The notes below the pieces were generated by a model. That model did not search any database. It saw only the letters and a program-made list of their open reading frames with translations, and was not told where the DNA came from. A program made the translations under genes and the position numbers. A DNA stretch of 64,000 nucleotides from Nocardia brasiliensis ATCC 700358 (GTDB taxonomy: Bacteria > Actinomycetota > Actinomycetes > Mycobacteriales > Mycobacteriaceae): the NCBI RefSeq assembly GCF_000250675.2, contig NC_018681.1, positions 5,394,001-5,458,000 of the forward strand, read 5' to 3'. Below are positions 17,027-25,088 of this stretch, in pieces. Numbering within the stretch: the first letter of the stretch is position 1; each line of letters opens with the position of its first letter.

Positions 17027-18178
17027 TCAGTAATCCATTGCGGCGCTGATGATATCGAGCTGGGCGGCGATCCACGGCAGCGTCGTCGGGCGGTCGCTGT
17101 ACAACGCTCGCAGTCTTCGTTCCTCGGTGTCACCGTAGAGAAGGCTGGTCGCGACGCGAATGTGGCAGGCCGTGGGTGGGTCGCCGAATTCGGAGCCCGG
17201 CAGCACGACGATTCCGTTGCGGGCCAATAAGTACTCAACGACCTCGTGGTCGGTGTCGAAACCGGCGACGCGCGGATAGCAGTAGAACGCGCCGTCGGGT
17301 GGCGTGGTTTTGAAGATCTCCGCCACGACGGCACCGACGCTCAGATGCAGTTTTCGGCTCTGCGCGATACGTTCCACGAGTTCTGGCGGTTCGGTGTACG
17401 CCAGCGCGGCAGCATACTGGACCGGTCTGGTGGGCGCCGACCAGACCTCGCTGGCTACGTCGATCACTTCGTCCCGCAAGTCATCGTCGACGAACCGCGC
17501 GACGCCGGTGCGCCAGCCACCGAGCGCCAAGCTCTTGCTCAGACCCGAGGTGATGACGACTCGGTGCGGCACAACCTCTGCCGGGCTGAGGAATTCAGCG
17601 TCGGTCAGGTCGCGGTAGATCTCATCTGACACGATGAGCAAATCGTGCCGCTCCGCGACCGCGCATAACTCCCGGATTACCGATGGCGAAGCAAGCCGAC
17701 CGGTCGGGTTGTCCGGCAACGTCACAACAACAGTGGAGAGGTCGAACTCTCTTGCTGCGGCGTCGAGTGCGAGGGGATCCGGCACGCCGCCGACACTACG
17801 GATCCGCACCGCACACAGACCTTGCAAACCAGCCTGTGCGGCGTAGCTCACCCAACTCGGGTTCGGGAGCGCGACACCACCCGCTCGTGCACCGAGAATC
17901 GCCCACAGCAGCGGTTTACTACCGGGCCCTGCGACAACCTGCGCGGGCTCGGTCGGCAGGCCACGCCGTGACCAATATCCGGCGGCGGCATCGCGAAGTT
18001 CGGGGATGCCGGCGACCGGGCCGTACCCGGCCGTGTCCGCGGCAGCCGCGAGTGCACCGCTCAGCATCGGGTGGACAGGCAAACCGGCTTCACCGAAACC
18101 GAGGGGAACCACGGGAAGACCGCTCGCACGGCGGTAGGCAACCGCGTCATTGGCGGCAAGTGTTGCAGAGACTGGCAT
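17027..18178 (-). CDS. Class I/II aminotransferase, divergent from a LysR gene
   Basis: The 383-residue protein has a fold-type I aminotransferase pattern: LPDNPTGRL, VSDEIYRDL, and SGLSKSLALGGWRTG with the PLP lysine. It resembles aspartate- or aromatic-type aminotransferases rather than the HisC pair in this window. The ATG at 18178 was chosen because it begins the conserved N-terminus and lies 71 bases from the divergent LysR gene; the long upstream extension would overlap the regulator. Its 3' end meets the FAD oxidase gene with a 16-base gap. The LysR protein is the likely regulator. The substrate is unknown. Confidence 0.88.
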   Translation of the reverse strand: MPVSATLAANDAVAYRRASGLPVVPLGFGEAGLPVHPMLSGALAAAADTAGYGPVAGIPELRDAAAGYWSRRGLPTEPAQVVAGPGSKPLLWAILGARAGGVALPNPSWVSYAAQAGLQGLCAVRIRSVGGVPDPLALDAAAREFDLSTVVVTLPDNPTGRLASPSVIRELCAVAERHDLLIVSDEIYRDLTDAEFLSPAEVVPHRVVITSGLSKSLALGGWRTGVARFVDDDLRDEVIDVASEVWSAPTRPVQYAAALAYTEPPELVERIAQSRKLHLSVGAVVAEIFKTTPPDGAFYCYPRVAGFDTDHEVVEYLLARNGIVVLPGSEFGDPPTACHIRVATSLLYGDTEERRLRALYSDRPTTLPWIAAQLDIISAAMDY

Positions 18179-18249
18179 GGCGTCCACGGTGCCCGGCGAG
18201 AAGTATCGTGTACAGCGCGAACAATCGAAGGTGAGCGTAAGATTTTCCG

Positions 18250-19065
18250 ATGCTCGAAATACGCCGCCTCGCACTGCTCCATCAATTCGACCGGCTCGGC
18301 AGCATTGCGGCGACGGCTGCCGCGACCGGCTATTCGGCATCCGCTGTGTCGCAGCAGCTGGCCGTGCTGGAAAGAGAAGTCGGCGTCGCGTTGCTGGAAC
18401 GGTCCGCCCGCAGCGCCGCACTCACCGAGGCGGGGCGTCGTCTCGCGCAGCACGCCGCCACCATTCTCGACGCCGTTGAAACCGCCGAGTCCGATCTCGC
18501 CGACGCGGCCGGCGACACGGGCGGACGGATCGTGGTCAGCACTATCCCTACGGCCGCGATCGCCGCAGCTCCGCGTCTGATCCTGCCGAAGGGGCCTGCG
18601 GTGGTGCTGCGTCAACACACCGATGCCGACGCTTTGGACCGGCTGCGCACCCGGGAGGTCGACATCGTCGTCGTCGATGCGTGGCGGGATTCTCCCCCGG
18701 AGCCCGGTTTACTCAGAATAGAGCTGATGATCGACCCACTGCTGATCGCGGGCAGCACCGAGCATACGACCTGGTTGGTCGCGCCACCCGACCAATTGTC
18801 CCGGCGCGTAGCCGAGGACGTGATGGCCGAACTGGGCATCAAGCCTCACAGCCGATGGGAGTTCATGGGCTTGGCCACCATCGCCGACTTGGTAGCCTCC
18901 GGCGTCGGCGCCGCGATCCTCCCCCGAATGGCACTGCGCCACGTCGATGTCCCTACCACTCCGACCGGCCGCCACCGCCGCATCGACGCCGTCATCCGCG
19001 CCAGCTCGCAGGTGCGCCCCGCGGTGCAGGCGGTCATTCAGGCTCTGTCGACCCTCGATCGATGA
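18250..19065 (+). CDS. LysR-family transcriptional regulator
   Basis: The 271-residue protein has the LysR winged helix at its N-terminus: RRLALLHQFDRLGSIAATAAATGYSASAVSQQLAVLEREVG, with recognition helix residues SASAVSQQL. It then has a long linker helix and a substrate-binding half of about 180 residues, slightly shorter than the usual LysR length near 300. The gene is divergent from the aminotransferase at 17027 and shares a 71-base intergenic region, so it most likely controls that gene and itself. A strong hairpin follows at 19115. Confidence 0.9.
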   Translation: MLEIRRLALLHQFDRLGSIAATAAATGYSASAVSQQLAVLEREVGVALLERSARSAALTEAGRRLAQHAATILDAVETAESDLADAAGDTGGRIVVSTIPTAAIAAAPRLILPKGPAVVLRQHTDADALDRLRTREVDIVVVDAWRDSPPEPGLLRIELMIDPLLIAGSTEHTTWLVAPPDQLSRRVAEDVMAELGIKPHSRWEFMGLATIADLVASGVGAAILPRMALRHVDVPTTPTGRHRRIDAVIRASSQVRPAVQAVIQALSTLDR

Positions 19066-19114
19066 AGCCCACGCCGTCTGAACGTGTGTGTCACCGAAGG
19101 CTTTTGCTAAAGAG

Positions 19115-19146
19115 AAAGGCCAGAGCATGCATCTGCTCTGGCCTTT
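19115..19146. terminator. Bidirectional rho-independent-type terminator
   Basis: AAAGGCCAGAGCA (19115-19127) pairs perfectly with TGCTCTGGCCTTT (19134-19146) over 13 base pairs around a TGCATC loop. It ends in TTT on the plus strand and is preceded by AAA on the minus strand. It lies between the convergent LysR gene and the exported-protein gene at 19209 and probably ends both transcripts. Confidence 0.8.
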
Positions 19147-19208
19147 CCTCGAGGTACTCCGACAGATCCAGTCCGGTGGCCGTGTGAAGCACCCTTGTGG
19201 TCGGGACA

Positions 19209-19754
19209 CTACTGGTGGGCGCCTGTTATGCCTCCCAGGATTCCGCCGAGCACACAGCCCACCGCGGCACCGACCAGGACGAACCAGATACCGATGAGCG
19301 CGCCGATTGCACAGCCGATCAGTACTCCCGCCACTGTCGTGCCCGCGTCACCGATCGACTTCAGCGCCACGGCTTGCGGTGCGGAGTCGGCGCCGGTCAC
19401 CGGCCCGTTCACCGGCTTGAGGGTCAGCACCGTGGCGGTGCTGTCCAGTTCCGGCTCGACTGTGAGCTGTTGACCGGTCTCGGTGCCCATGGTCGTCGGG
19501 ATCGTATCGATGTAGTCACCGTCAGCCGCGGACACCGTGATCGCGGATCGATCCGGTGTCAGATCGAACGTCCCGGACGCGAGCCGGATCGTGGCCGCCG
19601 TGTGATCCTCGGCCAATGCGACGGTGTAGGCGATCGGCCCGTCGACGCCGTTGATGGAAGTCGCCACACCGGCCTCACCGTGCGCGGTAGCACCAGCGAT
19701 GCCGGTGGCGCCGATCGCCAACAGAGCGGTCGCCATTATTCTTCTGATTGCCAT
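19209..19754 (-). CDS. Exported membrane-associated protein of unknown function
   Basis: The 181-residue protein begins with a signal peptide (MAIRRIMATALLAIGATGIA and cleavage near GATAHGEA). The body is a beta-rich, Asp/Thr-rich region. The C-terminus holds one or two long hydrophobic glycine-rich stretches (VLIGCAIGALIGIWFVLVGA and VGCVLGGILGGI). The layout is one seen often in small exported proteins of Nocardia; I did not recognise a named domain with certainty. AGGGA lies before the ATG. It may be anchored in the membrane or the mycolate outer layer. Confidence 0.6.
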   Translation of the reverse strand: MAIRRIMATALLAIGATGIAGATAHGEAGVATSINGVDGPIAYTVALAEDHTAATIRLASGTFDLTPDRSAITVSAADGDYIDTIPTTMGTETGQQLTVEPELDSTATVLTLKPVNGPVTGADSAPQAVALKSIGDAGTTVAGVLIGCAIGALIGIWFVLVGAAVGCVLGGILGGITGAHQ

Positions 19755-20090
19755 TGAGAGTTCCCTGTGCCTTCTTGCGAGTCGGTATTCGGTATCCAGC
19801 GACTGGCTGATCGAGGAATATTTTCGAATACCACTTTCCTACTGAATGACGATTCGAAACACTCGCCATTTCCTGCCGCCCACGGACATTACGGCAACGT
19901 CACAATCCCGCCTCGCCAATGCTGGGAAGTATGGCAGCAGATCGTCCGATTCATCGATCTGCCGTGTAATTCGCTATCCCGGAACAGCATCCGGACTCAG
20001 CAGCGGATGTCGGCCGCCGCGATTACGACGACCGACCTTGTCGCTACGAGTATAGGGAGCTGCGACGACCCCGCCGAGTTCTGGGCCGGC
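19755..20090. other. Gene-free interval between two minus-strand exported-protein genes
   Basis: These 336 bases separate two exported-protein genes on the same strand. Open frames have no domain and poor start signals. The region presumably holds the promoter of the 19209 gene; no clear hairpin or repeat was found. Confidence 0.45.
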
Positions 20091-20378
20091 TCATACGCAA
20101 GCCACAACCTTGCCGTCGACCCCGATATCGGCCACACCGAGAACCTGAGCGGCGACGCCGGTGTCGACCCCGAGCGTCAACAGATCGCACGGCGAGAGCA
20201 GGCCGACACCGAGGCCTGCCTTGGCGTCGACCGCGACGATTTCCTTGCTTCCATCATCCTTCAAAATGGTCAACTTCACCGTATCCGCGGCCGCCGTACC
20301 AGCCGTGAGTACGACCGCTGCGGCCATCGCCACACAGACGCCCGACACACGAGCCACCAAACCGACGTAATTCTTCAT
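20091..20378 (-). CDS. Small secreted two-cysteine protein
   Basis: The 95-residue product starts MKNYVGLVARVSGVCVAMAA and continues with a hydrophobic core and cleavage after GTAAA. The predicted mature part is about 65 residues, with one cysteine in LLSPCDLLTLG and one at the end (VVACV), probably one disulfide. AAGGAG lies before the ATG, a strong signal. It is unrelated to the six-cysteine pair nearby as far as can be seen. No family was recognised. Confidence 0.6.
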   Translation of the reverse strand: MKNYVGLVARVSGVCVAMAAAVVLTAGTAAADTVKLTILKDDGSKEIVAVDAKAGLGVGLLSPCDLLTLGVDTGVAAQVLGVADIGVDGKVVACV

Positions 20379-20619
20379 GATCAAGGCTCCTTCAGCCCTA
20401 GAAAGACGGTCCCACACCTATGTCAACTATCCGGACCCGAAGAACTTGGCTTCGGTGCCGAACCGCTCGAACGTGTACCCACCGCGGCACCTCGATGTTG
20501 AATATTGGAGGCCCGGAGCAGAGTTGGATTGCCTTGCGGCGCATCTGCCGATCAAGCGGTACCGAGGCTAGCCTGCTCCCCGATGGCGAGCTTCCCAAGC
20601 CTGGTAAGCACCCGATGCG

Positions 20620-21738
20620 TCAGCGGCCGCCAAAGCCACGTGGCTTCCGCTCCTCCGCATATTGATCCAGCACTGCCAGCATGGCATTGTTCTCGGCGGG
20701 TGTTCCGATGGATATTCGAACCGCGTCCGGTGCGGCTGGAAACGTGCTCCCGTCGGCTATCTTCACACCGCTTTGCGTCATCATGTCGACCAAGCCGCTC
20801 GCGTCCCTGACCTGGACGAACAAGAAGTTCGCGTCGCTGGGAAAGACTCGCACGACCGCAGAGCTGCCCGCGAGTACCCGAGCGACTCGCGTACGCTCAG
20901 TCAGCACCTTGCCGATATTCACCGCGGATCGAAGCACCCCGAGCAGCGTCATGACCTGGGTGAGTGCGCGAATCGCGTTCCGTGACAACGGACAGAAGGC
21001 GAGAACACGCCCCAGGAGGTCGATTACTTCGGGATGAGCGATGGCTATGCCGAATCGTTCGCCGGCGAGCCCGTACTCCGCCGACATGGAGCGGAGCACA
21101 ACGATATTCGGATGCGCAGGAATCGCGGTGGCGAGTGATTCAGCACCAGAATAGTCGAGAAATCGGTGATCGACCACGATGATCGCGGTGCCGAACAGCT
21201 CGGTCGCGATCCGCAGGATGTCCTCCCGCTCCAACAGGTTCGAGGTCGGATCGTTCGGGGAACAGAGGAAGAGCAACTTTGTTTGCGGATTAGCCGCGTG
21301 CATGGCCAGAACGCCGTCCGGATCGAGTTGAAAACCACTGGGCAACAACGGAACTTCGACAACGCCGACCCCTTGCACCCGCGCCACGTGCGGGTAGATC
21401 GCAACTGTGGGCCGGGTCTGGAGTATCGCGTCTCGCCCCTCGACGCAGAAGCTGCGCACCAGCAAGTCGGCCGCTTCGTCCACATCGCGGGTGAACAGCA
21501 GGCATTCCCGCGGCACGCCATAGAAGTCAGCAAAGGCATCCAACAGTGGACGAGGTTGACGCTCGGGATAACGATTCAGCTCCTGCTGAGCCGGCGTGCC
21601 TGGGTAGGGCGGGTAGGGGTTCTCGTTCACATCGAGCCGAATCCGCGCACCGTACTCTTCGGTGCGCGCGAGATCGAGTGGCGTCAGGTCCAGCACGGCG
21701 GGACGTACCAGTCGAAGTATCTCGTCCATGCTCGACAT
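20620..21738 (-). CDS. HisC-like paralogue with PLP lysine and other cofactor residues lost
   Basis: The 372-residue protein aligns with the HisC-like aminotransferase at 14509 over its whole length: RLDVNENPYPPYPG, a matching middle, and AVRISIGTPAENNAM at the C-terminus with the substrate arginine kept. The PLP-lysine motif SMSKGYSLAGARFG becomes SMSAEYGLAGERFG, so residue 220 is Ala (codon GCG at 21079-21081). CSPNNPT becomes CSPNDPT, changing the cofactor-contacting Asn to Asp, and VVDELY becomes VVDHRF, losing the Tyr. There is no frameshift or stop, so the protein is likely made but cannot form the usual Schiff base. It may bind a ligand or pair with the active paralogue. Real sequence evidence is strong; the function is inference. 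Confidence 0.85.
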   Translation of the reverse strand: MSSMDEILRLVRPAVLDLTPLDLARTEEYGARIRLDVNENPYPPYPGTPAQQELNRYPERQPRPLLDAFADFYGVPRECLLFTRDVDEAADLLVRSFCVEGRDAILQTRPTVAIYPHVARVQGVGVVEVPLLPSGFQLDPDGVLAMHAANPQTKLLFLCSPNDPTSNLLEREDILRIATELFGTAIIVVDHRFLDYSGAESLATAIPAHPNIVVLRSMSAEYGLAGERFGIAIAHPEVIDLLGRVLAFCPLSRNAIRALTQVMTLLGVLRSAVNIGKVLTERTRVARVLAGSSAVVRVFPSDANFLFVQVRDASGLVDMMTQSGVKIADGSTFPAAPDAVRISIGTPAENNAMLAVLDQYAEERKPRGFGGR

Positions 21739-21805
21739 CGACCCTTCGCGCTTCTCGACCAGGCGAACCGCTTGCCACCTCGGGGTCGAAACGCATTCTC
21801 CGCAA

Positions 21806-21838
21806 TAGTTCGACCACTACTGTCAGGCGGTCGAACTA
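21806..21838. repeat. Inverted repeat in the divergent promoter region
   Basis: TAGTTCGACC and GGTCGAACTA form perfect 10-base arms separated by 13 bases. The site is 68 to 100 bases upstream of the HisC-like paralogue and about 134 bases upstream of the secreted protein at 21972, so it lies between divergent genes and could be an operator for either. No regulator with a known matching site was identified. Confidence 0.4.
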
Positions 21839-21971
21839 ATAGTGAGTTCTCTTCGGCCACAAGAATACTCGACATCACCGAGCCGAATTCCCATAAACGG
21901 GAAGGCATCTTCCGAGCTAGGCGGAAAGAGATCACCTACCGTAAGCCGTCTTCACTTCTCAAAGGAAAGAT

Positions 21972-22421
21972 ATGCGGCCCCCACGGTTCGTCCGGCTCCC
22001 GACCAGGCTTCTGGTACTCGCCTCGCTCTCGATCATGCCCGGGATCCTGCCCACCCCTGCTCACGCCACAGTCGGCTGCCATGCCGCCACTTGTATCCAG
22101 CGGGACGACTCGGGGCGGTACGTCACCGTGATAGAGGTGCGGATCCAGACCTGCCAGACCGGGTTGCCTGGATATTTCCATGCCCACCTCACGGGTCCTG
22201 GCATCGACCGCAACAGTGAGGAACTGGAGATAACCTCCGAAAACTGCGGCGCGACGCGATTCCAGTTCCGCATCGACCAACGATTTGACGCTTGTACCGA
22301 TATCCATACGGACGGCTGGAAGCGTGAGAGCCGACGTTCGGACGACTACCAGAACATGGGCCACCCATTTATCACCGTCGCCGATGGCTGTCCACGACTG
22401 TCGGACCTTCCGCCGAGGTAG
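21972..22421 (+). CDS. Secreted six-cysteine protein, paralogue of the gene at 24403
   Basis: The 149-residue product has an N-terminal signal peptide (MRPPRFVRLPTRLLVLASLS, cleavage near PAHA). The mature part has six cysteines in the order C-x4-C, C, C, C, C, matching the protein encoded at 24403-24897 (CHAATC here and CLAWTC there). Both share a G-P-G-[IL]-D block (LTGPGIDR and LRGPGLDH) followed by a Cys-rich second half. This indicates paralogues with three likely disulfides. AAAGGAAAG lies before the ATG. Function is unknown. Confidence 0.7.
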   Translation: MRPPRFVRLPTRLLVLASLSIMPGILPTPAHATVGCHAATCIQRDDSGRYVTVIEVRIQTCQTGLPGYFHAHLTGPGIDRNSEELEITSENCGATRFQFRIDQRFDACTDIHTDGWKRESRRSDDYQNMGHPFITVADGCPRLSDLPPR

Positions 22422-22755
22422 GTAGTCGACACCGAGCGCAGATAGCAGGTCACTTCATAACCTGGGTGCCTGGCATTGATGCCGGATCGGCGACTGCTCC
22501 CGGGGTTCGACGCGATGACGGAACCGCCCACCGGGCTGCCAGCCGCGGCGCGGCGCATGACACCCGAAAACTCATCGACCGAATCTGTGACCATCATCCC
22601 GACGCTTCCTTTCCGAACCGCACACCTGGGCCACCTACGTCGCGACCGCTCACACTCACCACCCTGACGACGCCTACGTGTCGAAACCCGGCCTGTACCG
22701 TGACGACGGCAACGAGATACTGAATGGTTCCGACCAGGAGGACAAGGGTAAGAAC
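22422..22755 (+). other. Gene-free interval upstream of an unrecognised protein
   Basis: No domain-bearing frame was found in these 334 bases. The last part contains the likely promoter and the AAGGG ribosome binding site of the gene at 22756. Confidence 0.4.
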
Positions 22756-23286
22756 ATGGGCGATTTCCGACCGTACACACAGGCTGAGCTCGAGCAGATA
22801 GAGCGGGACCAGCAAGACCCGAAATGGCTGAGATGGCTGGCACCGGAGAATATGAATGCGCAATTGGATGCATTCCTGAACGAGACTGTTCAGGAGCTGC
22901 CGGACGATCCGTGGTCGACGCAGGGTCTCGATCGGGTAGAGCGATTAATTCTGGATCGATTTTCTGAGATGGATGACGTCGACCGCGTGGAAGGTTGGGC
23001 CGTTGCGGATCAATGCAGCCGGTATATTGGAGAGACGTTCCGCAGGAATTTCGAAGGGGCGTGGTTCAATGTCCCGAATTTCGGCGGTGTTCGTTATTCG
23101 AGTTTCGGGCCAGTCGTTCGTTATGAATGGGCGGGAGCCTATCTAGACACGGTCAATCTGATAACAGCCACCGTGCATCGAAAATGGGGAAACTATCTCT
23201 CTGGAATTTTCCGCAAAAACGCCAAGACTTATCAAGCGTGGGTAGGGTCGGGCCGCCCTCCCCGGGGCGAATGGATCAAGAACTGA
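22756..23286 (+). CDS. Soluble acidic protein of unknown function
   Basis: The 176-residue protein has no signal peptide and no membrane segment. It is rich in Trp, Asp and Glu, with a mid region DDPWSTQGLDRVERLIL and RYIGETFRRNFEGAWFNVP and a C-terminal basic half. The layout resembles small cytoplasmic immunity-type proteins found beside secreted toxins, but I did not recognise a family. The ATG at 22756 is preferred because AAGGG lies 7 bases before it; an upstream frame start adds an unrelated leader. It stands between the two six-cysteine secreted paralogues. Confidence 0.6.
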   Translation: MGDFRPYTQAELEQIERDQQDPKWLRWLAPENMNAQLDAFLNETVQELPDDPWSTQGLDRVERLILDRFSEMDDVDRVEGWAVADQCSRYIGETFRRNFEGAWFNVPNFGGVRYSSFGPVVRYEWAGAYLDTVNLITATVHRKWGNYLSGIFRKNAKTYQAWVGSGRPPRGEWIKN

Positions 23287-23774
23287 TCCTTGAAGTCTCA
23301 CCGGACTCAGAGGGCCATCTCCGGTCGGCTACTTCGGCGATCGACGGCGCCGACCGCATGAACACCTCGTACTTGTCGGTGAACAGCGGAAGCAACCTAC
23401 GCCGCAGCCGCCTCCCAAACCACGACCATGCGCGCCTCCTCGGACTCCTACCCGCCAATCAGCCAGGCACCATGACGCGGTTGCACCGGTAATGATGTGT
23501 CCGGAAGAACTCATGGAATACAGAAAGGTTTCCTCTACCGCCTGATAGATCCGCATTCGATAGATCGCCGTCCGCCACCCCCATCAACCATCATGCCAAC
23601 CTCAGCCGGTCACCATGCCGCCACGCCGAAGGCCGCCCGAGCCGGCTGGCGAAACCCACTGGGACACCCTGTCTCCTCCGGCGGTTGCTGTGCGCACTGT
23701 TGCCACGCATGAGAAGTACGTGGTCTCGTCGTTATCCTCGGCAGACCTCGGCCGGCAAAGGAGTTCGGACCATC
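23287..23774 (+). other. Gene-free interval of about 490 bases
   Basis: Open frames in either strand have no domain and poor start signals. The last 20 bases carry AAAGGAG, the ribosome binding site for the gene at 23775. Nothing else was recognised. Confidence 0.4.
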
Positions 23775-24296
23775 GTGACGAACCGCATACAAAAGCGAGA
23801 GTTCCTGAACGCCGAGTTACTGAAGTTGTTGCGGGTCGCGGACTTCGGTCGCCGCTACCTCCACTGCTACACCACTCTCGCGAGCCGATACCCACGCGGT
23901 GATCATTCGGCCGACCCGCAAGTCGTACGAAAGATACTGTCCGAGAGCACCTTACCGTTCAGGTACTTCAGGAAGGAACGCTTCTTCGGATATATCGACA
24001 GACGTCACGGATACGATGTACTGCTGCATGTCACCATTCGACGGTCGACCGTCGAATTCGCGTTGTTCGTCAGCAGCAAAGTCGGTGTTATCGGCGGCCA
24101 ATGGTCGAAGCTTGCCCACCAGGCGGTCAAGGGCGACGACGCCGAGGTCGCTGTAGGTCATGAAACACGTGGCTTGCCGTTCGACAGTGAAGATTCTCTT
24201 CGCCAGATCATTGAAGGGGCCGTCGACCTCTTCGGCCATGCCAAAGACCTCATCTGCGCCCATTTCGACAGATTGCCCGAAGTGGTCGAGAGCTGA
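23775..24296 (+). CDS. Soluble protein of unknown function
   Basis: The 173-residue protein has no signal peptide. It is basic at the N-terminus (TNRIQKREFLNAELLKLLRV) and acidic at the C-terminus (EGAVDLFGHAKDLICAHFDRLP). The centre has alternating hydrophobic strands (DVLLHVTIRRSTVEFALFVS), consistent with a small alpha/beta domain. No family was recognised. The GTG at 23775 has AAGGAG 11 bases upstream. A hairpin that resembles a type I-E CRISPR repeat or terminator begins at its stop codon. Its role and that of 22756 may be linked since they follow in the same direction. Confidence 0.55.
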   Translation: MTNRIQKREFLNAELLKLLRVADFGRRYLHCYTTLASRYPRGDHSADPQVVRKILSESTLPFRYFRKERFFGYIDRRHGYDVLLHVTIRRSTVEFALFVSSKVGVIGGQWSKLAHQAVKGDDAEVAVGHETRGLPFDSEDSLRQIIEGAVDLFGHAKDLICAHFDRLPEVVES

Positions 24297-24298
24297 AT

Positions 24299-24364
24299 CC
24301 CCGCGTATGCGGGGCGGTCAAGAGGTACAATCTCCACCTGCGGGTGACCCTCGCGTGGGCGAGG
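24299..24364. terminator. Cluster of three hairpins between convergent genes; first resembles a type I-E CRISPR repeat
   Basis: CCCCGC-GTAT-GCGGGG (24299-24314), CACC-TGCG-GGTG (24335-24346) and CCTCGC-GTGG-GCGAGG (24349-24364) are three adjacent stem-loops. They lie between the convergent genes ending at 24296 and 24403, so they probably terminate transcription from both sides. The first and third stems have the same shape with a compensatory C-G to T-A change. The first resembles the central CCCCGCG...CGGGG of actinobacterial type I-E repeats. The 50-base spacing between the first and third does not match a normal repeat-spacer unit of about 61 bases. Confidence 0.5.
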
Positions 24365-24402
24365 CATAGATTCAAGCTCAGATCATTTAGCGTCGGCCAA
24401 CA

Positions 24403-24897
24403 TCAATTATTTAGGCCCTCAGGCCAACTCGGCGGTATCGGGAAGCCTGAGGGTGCCGGTTCGGCTGGCCCGCTCTCTTGCAACGGCAAGCACGGTTCGC
24501 CCATGCTGTATTCGTGGCCTCTGCGTAGGCGGATTCCTTCGACGCAGATCCGATCGCCTGCTGCGAAGGTCCGGTCGGGATTCACATCCAGCCGAAGCAC
24601 GAGGTTCTTACAAGATCCCGCCTGCTCGGTAGGTTCGGTGGTCTCGGTCATGTGGTCGAGTCCGGGCCCCCGCAGCCTGAACTTGTACGTGTCCCCCTCC
24701 AGTGGCCCACTATGGCAGACGTCGAGGGTGGCATCGACATACTCGACTCGCACCCCGTCATCCGGCGTGCTCGCGCAGGTCCACGCGAGACATCGCTGGT
24801 GATCGGCCGCTGCCTGTGGTGCCATGACCACCGGAACGGCTGCGACACCCAACGCCATGGCGGCGTAGCTTGCGATACTGTTCATCCCAATTCTCAC
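24403..24897 (-). CDS. Secreted six-cysteine protein, paralogue of the gene at 21972
   Basis: The 164-residue product begins MRIGMNSIASYAAMALGVAA and continues to PQAAADH, a signal peptide. The mature part has six cysteines: C-x4-C (CLAWTC), VCHSG, SCKN, ICVEG and PCLPL, the same number and order as in 21972-22421. The shared block is RLRGPGLDHMTE here. The C-terminal tail is Pro-rich and may be disordered. The GTG at 24897 has AGGAG 6 bases upstream and gives a normal signal peptide; the ATG at 24885 is an alternative. Function is unknown. Confidence 0.7.
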   Translation of the reverse strand: MRIGMNSIASYAAMALGVAAVPVVMAPQAAADHQRCLAWTCASTPDDGVRVEYVDATLDVCHSGPLEGDTYKFRLRGPGLDHMTETTEPTEQAGSCKNLVLRLDVNPDRTFAAGDRICVEGIRLRRGHEYSMGEPCLPLQESGPAEPAPSGFPIPPSWPEGLNN

Positions 24898-25088
24898 GTA
24901 CAGCTCCTGAGCTGGATTCACTTCGTCGGAACCCGCGCAATTCAACACGACGTGAGGGCCCTTCTCAGCGTTGGCGACATCAGCTCTCCGACCACCCTCG
25001 CCCCCGTCGCCGCTGCGGAACAGCAACTCTCTCGCTACGGGAACCGGAGCACATGAAAACGATTCGATCGCAACGATGGGTGCCGTGA

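Noticed and set aside
20620..21738. Calling the second HisC-like gene a decayed pseudogene
   Set aside because: The frame is intact over 372 codons with conserved ends, and the changes are at cofactor residues and not random, so it looks like a maintained pseudoenzyme.
21806..21838. A LexA/SOS box
   Set aside because: The actinobacterial site has GAAC-n4-GTTC; here the order and spacing of the GTTC and GAAC halves are reversed.
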